A stretch of DNA of 64,000 nt. Origin: Streptosporangium pseudovulgare. GTDB lineage: Bacteria; Actinomycetota; Actinomycetes; Streptosporangiales; Streptosporangiaceae. Location: contig NZ_BMQJ01000005.1 in the NCBI RefSeq assembly GCF_014648055.1, forward strand, positions 1-64,000, written 5' to 3'. Numbering within the stretch: position 1 is the stretch's first letter; the number at the start of each line of letters is the position of its first letter. The position numbers and the translations under genes were made by a program. Positions 53,965 through 63,293 of this stretch are shown in pieces. The notes beneath the pieces are model-generated. The model was not told the DNA's origin, did no database searches, and saw nothing but the letters and a program-made list of their open reading frames with translations.

Positions 53965-54920
53965 GCGGCCAGGCCGGCCGCGCCCGCGCAGACGAGATCG
54001 CCGATGACGATCACGACCCGGGAGCAGAGCGCCACCGCGATGGCCGACCCCCGGTCGAGGACCGGCGCCATGACGGCCACCATCGCCACCTCGCGCACCC
54101 CCGCGCCCGCCGGGACCACGAACGTCATGATGCCCAGGCACCACGACAGCGCGAACGCCCCGATGGAGAACAGCACCGCCGACGCCCCGGAGGGGCCGAG
54201 CTGCGTCACGAGCGCCGCCAGATGCAGACCGTAGGCGATCCAGCCGAGCGTCGCCCAGCCCAGCGCGGTGAGCATGCCCCTGCGGGTGAGCGGGCGCTCC
54301 AGCGGGCCGCGGCCCAGCTTGCGCAGCCCGAACCCGAGGACGGCGTTGACCACCCGCGGCTCGAACGCCACCGCCAGCACCGGCACCAGCAGGAACACCC
54401 AGGCGTACGGCACCGCCGTCCCCGGCAGGGCCACCAGCAGCGTCACCGCCGAGACGACCAGCCCGCTGGCGAGCTGCACCGGCAGCGTCAGGAAGAACGC
54501 CGCGGCGCTGCGCGGCCGGGGAACGCCCAGCTCCCGGCCCATCTCCATCTGCGCGAGCACCGGCCACAGCGAGCCGGGGATGTACTTGCCGAGCTGCCCG
54601 ACGAAGAAGACGTTCGCCCCGGCGCGCACCGGCAGCGGTGAGCCGAGGTCCGCCAGCAGCGACCGCCACGTCATCATGCCGCCGCCCAGCGCCGCGACCA
54701 CCGCGACCAGCGACAGCACGAGCGACGGCCACGACAGGCGGGCGAAACCGGCGCTGATCTCCGTCCACTGGCGGGCCACCGCCCACGCCCCGAACCCCAG
54801 GGCGACGAGCAGGAACGCGACGCGGACCAGCCTGCGCAGCGGCCTCGCCGGCCTGGCGGGCCGCACGGTTCCCTCTTCCTCTGCCTCTTCCCGACGGTCC
54901 TCGGGCCTCTCCGCGGGCAT
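53913..54920 (-). CDS. UPF0104 / lysyl-PG synthase-like membrane protein (paralogue 1)
   Basis: Polytopic membrane protein of 335 residues. At least six segments are visible (AFLLVALGFGAWAVARQW, LSLVAVVAALGGGMMTW, LVVSAVTLLVALPG, VFLLVPVLAVAF, FALSWCLGIMTFVVPAGAGVREVAMVA). The signature LGSPLPVRAGANVFFVGQLGKYIPGSLWP is almost identical to one in the gene at 56094, so the two are paralogues. The family includes the flippase domain of MprF and is thought to move lipid or lipid-linked substrates. ATG 54920 is chosen for its GGGGAGG RBS. The C-terminus lies in a 57-base duplicated sequence. Confidence 0.87.
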   Translation of the reverse strand: MPAERPEDRREEAEEEGTVRPARPARPLRRLVRVAFLLVALGFGAWAVARQWTEISAGFARLSWPSLVLSLVAVVAALGGGMMTWRSLLADLGSPLPVRAGANVFFVGQLGKYIPGSLWPVLAQMEMGRELGVPRPRSAAAFFLTLPVQLASGLVVSAVTLLVALPGTAVPYAWVFLLVPVLAVAFEPRVVNAVLGFGLRKLGRGPLERPLTRRGMLTALGWATLGWIAYGLHLAALVTQLGPSGASAVLFSIGAFALSWCLGIMTFVVPAGAGVREVAMVAVMAPVLDRGSAIAVALCSRVVIVIGDLVCAGAAGLAARREVPSPRDAARGEPG

Positions 54921-54957
54921 GCGGCCTCCCCGGGACCTCATCGTCCGGCCACCGGGC

Positions 54958-55857
54958 TCACCGCGTGACCACCGGATCGGGCGGCTGGGGCAGCGACGGC
55001 CCGGCCGGGCGGCGGCCGCCCTTGGTCGCCACCCACAGGTAGGTCGGCACCACCGGCAGCAGCGCCCGCAGGACGGGGCGGGGCAGCCGGGACAGCACGG
55101 CGGTGGCCGCGCGGCCCGCCGCGCCCGGGAACAGCTCCGACCCGGCGAAGGCCACCGGGGTGGCGAGCACCGGGAAGGTGTAGTCCCACACCCGGAAACC
55201 CCGGGCCATCCGCCGCAGGCCGCGGCGGGTGCGGTAGCGCTCGTAATAGCTGTCGGCCCGGCCGAAGAGGCGCACGTAGCGGTCGGCCAGGGCGGGCGGC
55301 AGGTAGGACAGGAACGGCAGCTTGTAGTGCGGCTCCATCACCCCGAGCCGGTTGCCCAGCCCGAGGTACAGGACGCCGTCGTCGGCCAGCACCCGGCGCA
55401 TCTCGGCCATGATCGCGTCGGGGTCGACGACGTGCTCGTAGATGTGGTTGAACACCAGCACGTCGATCGAGGAGTCGGGGAACGGCAGCGCGGTGCCGTC
55501 GGCGCACACGAACCGGACCCGGTCGCCGAACCGCTGGGCCGCCCGGCGCAGGCCGGGCACGTCGATGTCGACGCCGAAGGTGCGGTGCGCGCCCGCCGAG
55601 GCCAGCTCGTCGGCGATGAACCCGGCCGAGCAGCCGATGTCGGCGACGGTCAGCCCTTCCAGGACGTCCTTGTCGCGGCCGAGGAAGTGGCCCAGCACCG
55701 CCACGATCTTCGCGGCCTTGCGACGGCGCTTCTCCTCGTCCAGCATCGCCGCCTGGAACTCGGAGTACTCGAGCTGGGCCTGGCGCTCCCCGCCCGCCCC
55801 GCCGCCCGGCCTCCCGGTCGCCTTCCCGCTCGCCTTTCCGCTCACAGAGTCGTCCAC
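54958..55857 (-). CDS. Class I SAM-dependent methyltransferase
   Basis: Protein of 299 residues. After a Gly/Lys/Ser-rich N-terminus of about 25 residues, the Rossmann methyltransferase core has motif I VADIGCSAGFIADELASAG, the acidic end of strand 2 GVDID, VCADGTALPFPDSSIDVLVFNHIYEHV and EMRRVLADDGVLYLGLGN. A C-terminal about 100 residues (HYKLPFLSYLPPALADRYV, FPGVWDYTFPV-like) may carry acceptor binding; a weak hydrophobic patch suggests membrane proximity. GTG start with GGGGAG. The following same-strand gene starts 38 bases on. The set suggests methylation of a glycan or lipid intermediate. Confidence 0.9.
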   Translation of the reverse strand: MDDSVSGKASGKATGRPGGGAGGERQAQLEYSEFQAAMLDEEKRRRKAAKIVAVLGHFLGRDKDVLEGLTVADIGCSAGFIADELASAGAHRTFGVDIDVPGLRRAAQRFGDRVRFVCADGTALPFPDSSIDVLVFNHIYEHVVDPDAIMAEMRRVLADDGVLYLGLGNRLGVMEPHYKLPFLSYLPPALADRYVRLFGRADSYYERYRTRRGLRRMARGFRVWDYTFPVLATPVAFAGSELFPGAAGRAATAVLSRLPRPVLRALLPVVPTYLWVATKGGRRPAGPSLPQPPDPVVTR

Positions 55858-56093
55858 CGCTCCCCGCTCGCCCGCGCCGTCACCCGGCGCGTCCGGCCCG
55901 TCGTCCGTCGTCGGTCGTCCGCCGCCTCCGGTCGCCCGGCGGCGCGTCCGGCTTCTCGTCCGTCGGCGTCCGTCGGCGTCCGTCGTCGTCGGCCGCCCGG
56001 CGGCGCGTTCTCACCGGCGCCGCCATGCCGCCCAAGCGTACCGGCGCGCCCGCTCCCTACCGCCCGGTACGGTCCCGGCCGTACTGTGGGCGC

Positions 56094-57071
56094 ATGCTGC
56101 GCCGACTCCGGACAAGCCGCCTGCTGCGGGTTCTCCTCGCCCTCGTCGCCATCGGCTTCCTCGGCTACGGCCTGACCCGGAACTGGGACGACACCCGCCG
56201 CGCGCTGGCGGAGCTGTCGTGGTGGTCGGTGGCCGGGGCCTGGGTGTCGGTGATGGCCGGGGCGGGCTGCATGCTCGTCGCCTGGCAGCGGGTGGTCGCC
56301 GGGCTCGGCTCGCCGCTGCCGCTGCGCGTGGCCGCGCGCGTGCTGTTCGTCGGGCAGCTCGGCAAGTACGTCCCGGGGTCGGTCTGGGCCTACGCGGCGA
56401 TGATGGAACTGGGCCGCGACCACGGCTGCCCGCCCCGGCGCACCTTCAGCGCCACCTCGCTGGCCCTGCTGGTCTCGCTGGGCTGCGCGGTCGGCCTCGC
56501 CGCCGCCACGCTGCCGTTCACCGCCCGGTCGATGGCCGGGCGGACGTGGTATCTCGTCCTGGTCATCCCGGTGATCGCGGTGTGCCTGCACCCGAAGGTC
56601 CTCACCTGGGGGCTGAACCTCGCGCTGCGGATCGCCCGCCGGGAGCCGGTCGAGCGGGTGCTGCCCGGCCGCGCCCTGCTCGCGGCCCTCGGCTGGACGC
56701 TCCTCGGCTGGCTGGTGTACGGCCTGCACGCCTGGCTCGTCCTGGGCGACCTGACCGGCGACTTCTCCCTCTACGCGCTCGGCGCCGGGGCCTACGCCGC
56801 CGCCTGGGCCACCGGCCTGCTGATCGCGGTCGTCCCGGCGGGGGTCGGCGTGCGCGAGGCCGCGATGGCCGCGGCCCTCATGTCGGGGCTGAGCCAGGAC
56901 GCGGGCGGCCTCGGGACCCCGGAGACGGTGGCCGTCGTCTCCGTCGTCGCCCTCGTCTCCCGGCTGGCGTTCACCCTCACCGACCTGGCCTGGGCCGGAA
57001 TCGGCTGGCTGCTCGGCCGCCGGGCTCAGGCCCCGGCGGAGACCAGCGCGTCGGCGTACGCCGCCCAGTAG
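56094..57071 (+). CDS. UPF0104 / lysyl-PG synthase-like membrane protein (paralogue 2)
   Basis: Polytopic membrane protein of 325 residues and paralogue of the protein encoded at 53913-54920. Shared signature: GLGSPLPLRVAARVLFVGQLGKYVPGSVW. Other segments are VLLALVAIGFLGYGLTRNW, WVSVMAGAGCMLVAW, TWYLVLVIPVIAVCL and AWATGLLIAVVPAGVGVREAAMAAAL. The ATG at 56094 begins the typical RSS-like basic start; an earlier in-frame ATG would add a Pro/Arg stretch. It is transcribed opposite to all its neighbours and its last 46 bases overlap the 3-prime end of the GT4 gene. Function by family: flippase-like lipid mover. Confidence 0.88.
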   Translation: MLRRLRTSRLLRVLLALVAIGFLGYGLTRNWDDTRRALAELSWWSVAGAWVSVMAGAGCMLVAWQRVVAGLGSPLPLRVAARVLFVGQLGKYVPGSVWAYAAMMELGRDHGCPPRRTFSATSLALLVSLGCAVGLAAATLPFTARSMAGRTWYLVLVIPVIAVCLHPKVLTWGLNLALRIARREPVERVLPGRALLAALGWTLLGWLVYGLHAWLVLGDLTGDFSLYALGAGAYAAAWATGLLIAVVPAGVGVREAAMAAALMSGLSQDAGGLGTPETVAVVSVVALVSRLAFTLTDLAWAGIGWLLGRRAQAPAETSASAYAAQ

Positions 57072-58099
57072 GGGTCGGGGTCGACGGCCTTGACCCCGGC
57101 GCGCAGCCGCTCGGGCTCGCCCGGCCGGTAGAACCTCTCCAGCGCCGCGCGCAGCGCCTCCACCGACCCCGGCTCGACGAGCAGGCCGTCCACACCGTCG
57201 GTGACGTGGTCGGCGAGCGTGCCGACCCGGGTGGCGATCACCGGCACCCCCAGCTCGTGACCGAGCCACACCTGCTGGCTGGCCGTACCGCCGCGGTAGG
57301 GCAGGACCAGCGCGTCCACGTCGGCGAACAGCGCCGGGAGGTCCTCGTCGGCGACGTAGCCGGGCCGCAGCTCCACCCGGGTGGTCAGCCCGAGCTCGCT
57401 GACGAGCGCCTCGATCTTCTCGCGGACCCCCCAGAACTCCCCGGCCACCCGCAGCGAGACGCCCTCGGGCAGCGCGCGGATCAGCAGGTCGAGCCCCTTG
57501 TACGGCCGGACCAGGCCGAAGAACAGCAGCCGGTTCGTCACGCCCTCGACGTGGTCGTGCTCACGCAGTCCCCGCGGCAGGTGCGGCGCCATCTCGGCCA
57601 CCCTCACCGGGGCGGACGTCAGCCCGCGGGCCAGCCCGGCCTGCTTCTCCGAGTGCGTCAGCACGCCGTCCACGCGGCGCAGCAGCGCCCGCACCAGCGG
57701 CTCGTCGTACGGCTTGCGCTCGTGCGGCAGCACGTTGTGACACAGCGCCACCACCCGGGTGCGCCGCCGCAGCCCGGACAGGATGCCGAGGTAGGGCGGC
57801 ACCTGCACGGAGCTGAGCAGCACCAGGATCACCAGGTCGGCGCTCGCGAGGCGGCGGCCGGCGCGGAACCAGCCGTCGGGCCGCCGCCAGTCGAGGTCGC
57901 GGCGGACGTTCGGGAACGGCCGCTCGTCCGGGGTGTCCACGGTCTGCTGCCCGGGGTACAGGAACGAGGGGTACTGCGCCCGCCACGACTCGACCACCAC
58001 GTCGTGCCCGGCGTCGCGCAGCCGATGCGCCAGCTCGGCGGTGTGCGCGGCCCCGCCGCCCTTGTACGGGTGGACCGGCCCGACGATCGCGATGCGCAT
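57026..58099 (-). CDS. GT4-family glycosyltransferase
   Basis: Glycosyltransferase of 357 residues with GT-B fold. N-terminus RIAIVGPVHPYKGGGAAHTAELA is the donor/acceptor start typical of wall and lipid GT4 enzymes; C-terminal signatures are LLFFGLVRPYKGLDLLIRAL and VDALVLPYRGGTASQQVWLGHELGVPVIAT, with the conserved E missing its usual place (EL-G) in the E-x7-E region. Start codon is directly adjacent to the GT2 stop (58100), so the two form a GT2-GT4 operon. Sugar donor unknown. Confidence 0.9.
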   Translation of the reverse strand: MRIAIVGPVHPYKGGGAAHTAELAHRLRDAGHDVVVESWRAQYPSFLYPGQQTVDTPDERPFPNVRRDLDWRRPDGWFRAGRRLASADLVILVLLSSVQVPPYLGILSGLRRRTRVVALCHNVLPHERKPYDEPLVRALLRRVDGVLTHSEKQAGLARGLTSAPVRVAEMAPHLPRGLREHDHVEGVTNRLLFFGLVRPYKGLDLLIRALPEGVSLRVAGEFWGVREKIEALVSELGLTTRVELRPGYVADEDLPALFADVDALVLPYRGGTASQQVWLGHELGVPVIATRVGTLADHVTDGVDGLLVEPGSVEALRAALERFYRPGEPERLRAGVKAVDPDPYWAAYADALVSAGA

Positions 58100-59032
58100 C
58101 TACTCGCTCCTGGACCGCACGATGAGGTCCGCCAGCAGCGCCAGCGAGCCGATGAGCAACCCGGAGATGAAGATCACGATGGTGTTGCTGGTGAGGTAGA
58201 AGCCGTACCGGACGATGTCCACGACACCCTTGACCAGGCCGATGACGATCAGCCAGATGGCCGGGGGCATCAGGACCTTCAGCGGGTTGAAGTACATCAC
58301 CATCCGCAGCACCTGCAGGATGTAGCGGTAGGCGTCGGAGATGAAGCTGAACTTCGACTTCCCGGCCCGCTTGCTGTACTCGATCGGCAGGTAGTAGACG
58401 TCGTGCTGGTTCGACAGGAACGACAGCGTGATCGTGGTGACGCAGGAGAACCCGGGCGGCAGCAGCCGCAGGTAGGGCCTGGCGACGGACTTGCGGAACG
58501 CCCGCAGCCCGGAGTTGAGGTCGGGGATCTTCTGCCCGGCCAGCCGCTCGGCCACCTTGCGGATGAACCACTTGGCCGGCACCCGCAGGATCTTGTGCGA
58601 GCCCTCCTCGGTGGTCCGCGCACCCACGACCTGGTCGATCGTGGGGTCCTTCTCCAGGAGCTGGACCAGCTCGGGGATCCGCTCGTTGGGGTAGGTCATG
58701 TCGGCGTCGGTCCACACGACGATCTCGCCGCGGGCCTCCTGGGTGCCGATCCGGCGGACGGTGCCCGACCCGCCGTTGCGGTGGAACGCCCTGATCCGCA
58801 TGTTCGGGAACCGCGGCGCGGCCTCCTGCAGCCTGGCCAGGGTCTGGTCGGTGGAGCAGTCGTCGACGGCCACGAGCTCGTAGGTGTACCCGCTGGCGTC
58901 CATGGCCGCGCAGATGCGCTCGACCTCGTCGATGACGTGGTCCTGCTCGTTGTAACAGGGCAGAACGATCGTCACGTACGGCGTTGCGTCCACGGCTGGT
59001 CCACTCTCGGAGGTCGTCTCGGTCGTACTCAC
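58100..59032 (-). CDS. GT2-family glycosyltransferase, polyprenol-phosphate type
   Basis: Protein of 310 residues. The GT2 core has TIVLPCYNEQDHVIDEVE, VAVDDCSTDQTLARL (DxD-like nucleotide site), WTDADMTYPNERIPELVQ (DADMTY) and a GxSKF segment (AGKSKFSF). Two C-terminal membrane segments (AIWLIVIGLVKGVVDI, TIVIFISGLLIGSLALLADLIV) give the DPM1/GtrB-like topology that makes polyprenyl-phosphate sugars. Such a product would be the donor for the polytopic GT39-like proteins encoded next door. The ATG at 59032 is standard. Gene order with the GT4 is base-adjacent. Confidence 0.92.
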   Translation of the reverse strand: MSTTETTSESGPAVDATPYVTIVLPCYNEQDHVIDEVERICAAMDASGYTYELVAVDDCSTDQTLARLQEAAPRFPNMRIRAFHRNGGSGTVRRIGTQEARGEIVVWTDADMTYPNERIPELVQLLEKDPTIDQVVGARTTEEGSHKILRVPAKWFIRKVAERLAGQKIPDLNSGLRAFRKSVARPYLRLLPPGFSCVTTITLSFLSNQHDVYYLPIEYSKRAGKSKFSFISDAYRYILQVLRMVMYFNPLKVLMPPAIWLIVIGLVKGVVDIVRYGFYLTSNTIVIFISGLLIGSLALLADLIVRSRSE

Positions 59033-59183
59033 GTCCGGCGAGGATACTCAGCCTATCCGAGCCCCGTGGCCACATGCCCCGGTCCGGGATCCCCGAGGGG
59101 ACCGCCCCTGACCCTTCGGGAGGGGGTCACGCGGCGGGCGGCGGGGGGAGCGGCTCCGCCGAGCGGGCCGGTGGTGAGGGCCG

Positions 59184-61376
59184 TCAGGACCCGGGAGGAG
59201 GGTTCTCGGCGGGGATGGTCATCCAGGCGTCGATGGCGGTGGACCAGGTGCCGTCCGGGGGGCTGACGAGGGAGCGTTCGTCCTGGCGGGTGCGCAGCGC
59301 CATCACCTGGACCGGCTCGCCGTACCGGGTGAGCTGGCTTCCCTTGACGGCGAGCAGGACGGGGACGCGGCCGGCGGCGCGGATCCGGGAGGCCAGGCGC
59401 AGCACGTCGGCCTTGCCGGCGACGTCGGAGCCCCACAGCGGGGCGACCTTCGCGGTGGGGACGCCGCAGGCGCCCCGGACCACCTGGGTCAGCCGTTCGC
59501 CGGTGACCCGCTCGACGATGAGCACCGAGGCCTGTTCGGGCAGGGCCGCGCACATCGCCTCGACGGCCGCGCGCTCGCCCCGTTCGACCGGGGTGAAGGC
59601 CGTGCCGATCGAGGTCACGGCGGCGGGGACGACGAGCAGCGCCGCGCCTACGGCGGTCAGGTTCCGCTGCGCGGCCGGGCCGTAGCCCATCCGGCGGATC
59701 TTGTCGCGCGACCAGCGCAGGCCCCATACGGCGAGCACGATCAGGCCGGGCAGGACGACCGGGACCAGCCGCCGGGAGGCCCAGGGGTGGTCGGGGGTGA
59801 TGGCCGGGCGGTAGAGGGTCGTGACGGTGGTCCAGCCGATCACGGCCAGCGGCAGCAGCCAGCCGAACCCGGTGCCGCGGGCGAGCCTGCGGGCCAGGAC
59901 GGCCGCGGCCAGCGTGGCGAGCACCACGGCGGGCACGCCGATGTACCACATCACCCAGTGCAGGGAGTCCTCGTAGTACAGGCGGGCGCCGTCCACCGGC
60001 AGGCCGTTGGCCCGCTGGGTGTTGGTGATGAACAGGGCGTTCAGCCGGTCGGCCTGCGTGGTCGGCACCCTCGTGACCTGCTGCAGCCACGGCCGGGCGG
60101 CGAAGACGGCCATCACCGCGACCGCCAGGCCGGCGACGATCTCCGGCAGCCACCGCAGCGCCGCGACCCGGCGCAGCGCGGCGGCGAGCGGCCGGGCCAG
60201 CAGCGCGGCCACCACGGTGAGGGCCACGACCGCGCCGCAGATGAGCAGCAGCGGCGTGAGCGAGCTGGACAGGTATTTCAGGTACGGCCGCGACAGCAGG
60301 TAGCCGGCGGCGACCCCCAGCCCGGTGCCTGCGATGAGCCCGCCGAGCAGCGGGAGGCCGAGCCGTCCCTCCTCGCGCAGGCCGGTCCGGCCCATGGCGA
60401 TGAGCAGCCCGGCGTAGACGAGCACCGGCAGCACGTCGCGCAGCCCGTCGATCCTGACCAGGACCGCCAGCCCGAACACCAGACCGGCCAGTGCGGCTCC
60501 GGCCAGCGCGGCGCGCGGCTGGGCCTCGCGGACCTCCCCGGGCGGCTCGGCGGAGGGCGTGGCGGGCAGGTAGCCGAGGCCGGTGACGCCGGCGCGGAGC
60601 CTGGCCCGGGCGTCGTGCAGCAGGATCAGCCCGCCGAAGATCAGGATGAGGGACGGGATCTCGCTGAACGTCGTGCGGGCGGTGTAGAGGAACGGGAGGC
60701 TGACCGCGAGCAGCAGGGCGGCGACCGGCGCCCAGCGCCCGCCCGCCAGCCGGGCGGTCAGCCCGGCGACGGCCAGCACCGCCAATGCCCCCAGCACGGG
60801 CGGCGCGAGGAGGAGCCCGGTCAGGCCGCCCAGCCAGTGGCCGAACGCGTACAGCAGCGGCGGACCCGGCATGAACTGCGGCACGACCGCGCCGCCTGAG
60901 CTGTAGAAGCCCGCGCTTTCGAACAGCAGCGCCGGGTCGGGCCCGCCGAGGGCCGCGATGTCCCGCGGGATCGGCAGCGAGCCGTGTCGGGCCAGCCAGA
61001 TCGTGGTCTGCGCGTAGGTCGCGGGGTCGCGGCGGACGACGAGCTGCTCGCTGTGGAAGACGGCGTTGAAGACCGCCGAGCCCAGCGCCACCGCGACGAC
61101 CGCGCCGGTCTGCCGGGCCGTCGCCTCGACCGTCTCGGGCAGGCGGCGCAGGCCGTACCGGCACAGGGCGGCCGCCGCGAGCAGGCCCAGCGGCACCGCG
61201 ACGAACGGCCGGAACCAGCCGAGCAGCAGCAGCGGCAGCCCGGCCAGCAGCCAGCCGACCAGCACGAGCGCGGGCGCGGCCGACAGCACGGCGAGCACGG
61301 TGCCCGCCGAGGGCCCGCGCGCGCGGTCTCGTGAACCGGCCTCGGCGGCCGGCGTCGAGGGTGGTGACGGCCTCAT
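59184..61376 (-). CDS. Polytopic GT39-like glycosyltransferase/membrane protein
   Basis: Membrane protein of 730 residues with about eleven hydrophobic segments (for example LPLLLLGWFRPFVAVPLGLLAAAAL, VLGALAVLAVAGLTA, LLICGAVVALTVVAALL, VVLATLAAAVLARRLA). The first loop contains VVRRDPATYAQTTIWLARHGSLPIP, an acidic-aromatic motif in the position expected for GT-C enzymes that use polyprenyl-phosphate sugars. The C-terminal about 150 residues are extracytoplasmic (GERAAVEAMCAALPEQASVLIVERVTGE). The ATG at 61376 is chosen; the frame stays open for another 220 codons through repeat DNA, so the N-terminus is uncertain. Role probably in sugar transfer outside the membrane; substrate unknown. Confidence 0.82.
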   Translation of the reverse strand: MRPSPPSTPAAEAGSRDRARGPSAGTVLAVLSAAPALVLVGWLLAGLPLLLLGWFRPFVAVPLGLLAAAALCRYGLRRLPETVEATARQTGAVVAVALGSAVFNAVFHSEQLVVRRDPATYAQTTIWLARHGSLPIPRDIAALGGPDPALLFESAGFYSSGGAVVPQFMPGPPLLYAFGHWLGGLTGLLLAPPVLGALAVLAVAGLTARLAGGRWAPVAALLLAVSLPFLYTARTTFSEIPSLILIFGGLILLHDARARLRAGVTGLGYLPATPSAEPPGEVREAQPRAALAGAALAGLVFGLAVLVRIDGLRDVLPVLVYAGLLIAMGRTGLREEGRLGLPLLGGLIAGTGLGVAAGYLLSRPYLKYLSSSLTPLLLICGAVVALTVVAALLARPLAAALRRVAALRWLPEIVAGLAVAVMAVFAARPWLQQVTRVPTTQADRLNALFITNTQRANGLPVDGARLYYEDSLHWVMWYIGVPAVVLATLAAAVLARRLARGTGFGWLLPLAVIGWTTVTTLYRPAITPDHPWASRRLVPVVLPGLIVLAVWGLRWSRDKIRRMGYGPAAQRNLTAVGAALLVVPAAVTSIGTAFTPVERGERAAVEAMCAALPEQASVLIVERVTGERLTQVVRGACGVPTAKVAPLWGSDVAGKADVLRLASRIRAAGRVPVLLAVKGSQLTRYGEPVQVMALRTRQDERSLVSPPDGTWSTAIDAWMTIPAENPPPGS

Positions 61377-61427
61377 AGCTGGACCCGAGCGTAGCGGCGG
61401 CCGGAACCGGCGGCGACGGGCGGCCGG

Positions 61428-61547
61428 GCCGGGCACCGCGTCCGGGGCCGGAACGGGCGCGGGGCCGGACGCCGTGTCCGATGCGGGGCCGGGCGCCGTG
61501 ACCGGGACCGGAACCGACGCGGGGCCGGGAGCCGCGTCCGGCGCGGG
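61428..61547. repeat. Alternating 36/24-nt tandem repeats
   Basis: Four consecutive units, 61428-61463 (36), 61464-61487 (24), 61488-61523 (36) and 61524-61547 (24), each starting GCCGGG or GCCGGA and ending GCGGG, so the higher-order period is 60 bases. They lie in the spacer between two divergent genes and keep both strands open as Gly/Ala/Pro-rich frames. Confidence 0.85.
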
Positions 61548-61595
61548 GCCCGGGCCGGAGCCGGTAGCGTACGCAGCGCGCGAAGGGGGCTGGAC

Positions 61596-63137
61596 GTGGG
61601 CGGGCGGGTGCGGCGATACCGGCGGTTCCTGCGGGACGCGGGCGCGTGGGCGCGTGGACGGCTCCCGCGCGGCGTGGCCGGAGGGGTGCGGCGTCACCGG
61701 TGGTTTCTGGGGGTGCTGGGCCTCGGGGCCGCCCTGCGGGTGGTCACCGTGCTGGGATACCGGCCCGCGCTGTGGTTCCCCGACTCCTACACCTACGTCG
61801 TCACCGCCATCAAGCCCCGGCCCGACCTGGTCCGGCCGGCCGGGTACTCCATGTTCCTGCGGCTGTTCGAGCCCTTCCACAGCTTCGCCCTCGTCGCGTC
61901 GGTCCAGCACCTGCTGGGTCTCCTGGTCGGTGTCCTCGTCTACCTCACCGCCCGGCGGCTGGGCGCCCCCGGCTGGGCGGCGGTGCTCGCGTCGGTCCCT
62001 CCGCTGCTGGACGCCTACCAGATCGAGCTGGAGCACCTGCTTGTCTCAGACACATTGTTCGCCACCCTGGTCATGTCGGCCGTATGCCTCGCCGTGTCCC
62101 GGGCGACCGGACCGGTTTCTCCAGGTTCGTCCGCTCCGAGCCGGACCGGAGGGCTGGTGGCGGCGGGCGGGATCGGCCTGCTGGTGGCGGCGGCGACGCT
62201 GACCAGGACGGTCGGCCTGCCGCTGGTCGCGCTCTTCGCGGCCTGGCTGGTCTACCGGGCGCGGGGCCGGGTGCTCGCCGCCGGGGTGATGATCGCGGCG
62301 GCGCTGGTGCCGATCGCCGGGTACGCCCTCTGGTTCCACGCCACCTACCAGCGGTTCGGCCTGGTGGGCGCGAACGGCGTCTTCCTGTACGGCAAGACGA
62401 TGACCTTCGCCGACTGCGCGGTGATGAGGCCGTCGCCCGACCTGGCCGTGCTGTGCGACCCGCGCCCTCCGGCGGCGCGGCCCCCGGCCCAGGAGTACGT
62501 CTGGAGCACGGACTCGCCGCTGGTCAAACTGCCCGGCATCACCTTCACCGAGGAGAACGACGCGCTGGCCGGGCGGTTCGCGTCGCTGGCCATCACCCGC
62601 CAGCCGCTCGACTACCTCGGCTCGGTGCTGTCGGAGCTGGCCCGGTCCTTCACCCCGGACCGCCCGGTCTACCCCGACGCGGAGGTCTACGGCTACTACG
62701 AGTTCCCCGCGACGCCGCCCCTGCCCCCGGGCCGCTACCCGGCCACGGAGGGCGCCAAGTTCGCCCGGCGTTACGAACAGGGGCCGATCGACGTCCGGAT
62801 CGCCGAGCCGTACGCGGGCTGGATGCGCGCCTACCAGGGCGTCGCCCGGCTGCCCGGCACGGCGGTGCTGGTGATCGTCCTCGTCCCGCCGGTGACGGCG
62901 GCGGCTCGGCGGCTCCGGCGGGGGCCCGCGGGGGTGAGCGGCGGACCGGCCGGGGCCGGGTCGGCGGCCTGGCCGCTGCCGTGGGCGACGGCGGTGTTGC
63001 TGCTGGTCATGCCCCCCGCGGTGGCGGAGTTCGACTACCGCTACGTGCTGCCCGCCGTACCGGCGGCCTGCCTTGCTGCCGCTTTTATGGCGCCTAAACC
63101 TTCGTTACATAACATTCCAAGAAATGTCCGTATCTGA
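61596..63137 (+). CDS. GT39-like polytopic glycosyltransferase
   Basis: Membrane protein of 513 residues with about nine to ten hydrophobic segments. After a basic N-terminus, WFLGVLGLGAALRVVTVLGYRPALWFPDSYTYV carries the acidic GT-C motif in the first loop (FPDSYTY). Others are VQHLLGLLVGVLVYLTARRLG, LVSDTLFATLVMSAVCLAVS, VLAAGVMIAAALVPIAGYALWF and DYRYVLPAVPAACLAAAF near the end. A soluble loop between residues 250 and 400 contains ATPPLPPGRYPATEG. The GTG start at 61596 lies after the repeat spacer. Divergent from the gene at 59184-61376. Probably uses a polyprenyl-phosphate sugar such as that made by the adjacent GT2. Confidence 0.85.
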   Translation: MGGRVRRYRRFLRDAGAWARGRLPRGVAGGVRRHRWFLGVLGLGAALRVVTVLGYRPALWFPDSYTYVVTAIKPRPDLVRPAGYSMFLRLFEPFHSFALVASVQHLLGLLVGVLVYLTARRLGAPGWAAVLASVPPLLDAYQIELEHLLVSDTLFATLVMSAVCLAVSRATGPVSPGSSAPSRTGGLVAAGGIGLLVAAATLTRTVGLPLVALFAAWLVYRARGRVLAAGVMIAAALVPIAGYALWFHATYQRFGLVGANGVFLYGKTMTFADCAVMRPSPDLAVLCDPRPPAARPPAQEYVWSTDSPLVKLPGITFTEENDALAGRFASLAITRQPLDYLGSVLSELARSFTPDRPVYPDAEVYGYYEFPATPPLPPGRYPATEGAKFARRYEQGPIDVRIAEPYAGWMRAYQGVARLPGTAVLVIVLVPPVTAAARRLRRGPAGVSGGPAGAGSAAWPLPWATAVLLLVMPPAVAEFDYRYVLPAVPAACLAAAFMAPKPSLHNIPRNVRI

Positions 63138-63293
63138 GTATGCTGGCCGCCGGATCATTCACGGGGGCTGTCAGGGCTGTCATGACCAAGTTCGCATCAT
63201 CATGTCGTCCGGCACTCGTCTCGTGACCTACTCTTTGGGCGCAATGAGCGAGCTGAGACAGCACCGGACGTTGCCGCCAGGCGAGGAGATCGC

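Noticed and set aside
55442-59266. 1274-codon plus-strand frame over the methyltransferase, flippase and GT genes
   Set aside because: Overlaps five supported genes; composition is typical of third-frame shadows.
61377-62036. 220-codon N-terminal extension of the GT39-like minus-strand gene
   Set aside because: It would overlap the divergent gene by 440 bases and consists of repeat-derived Pro/Ala/Gly codons, so a start at 61376 is preferred.
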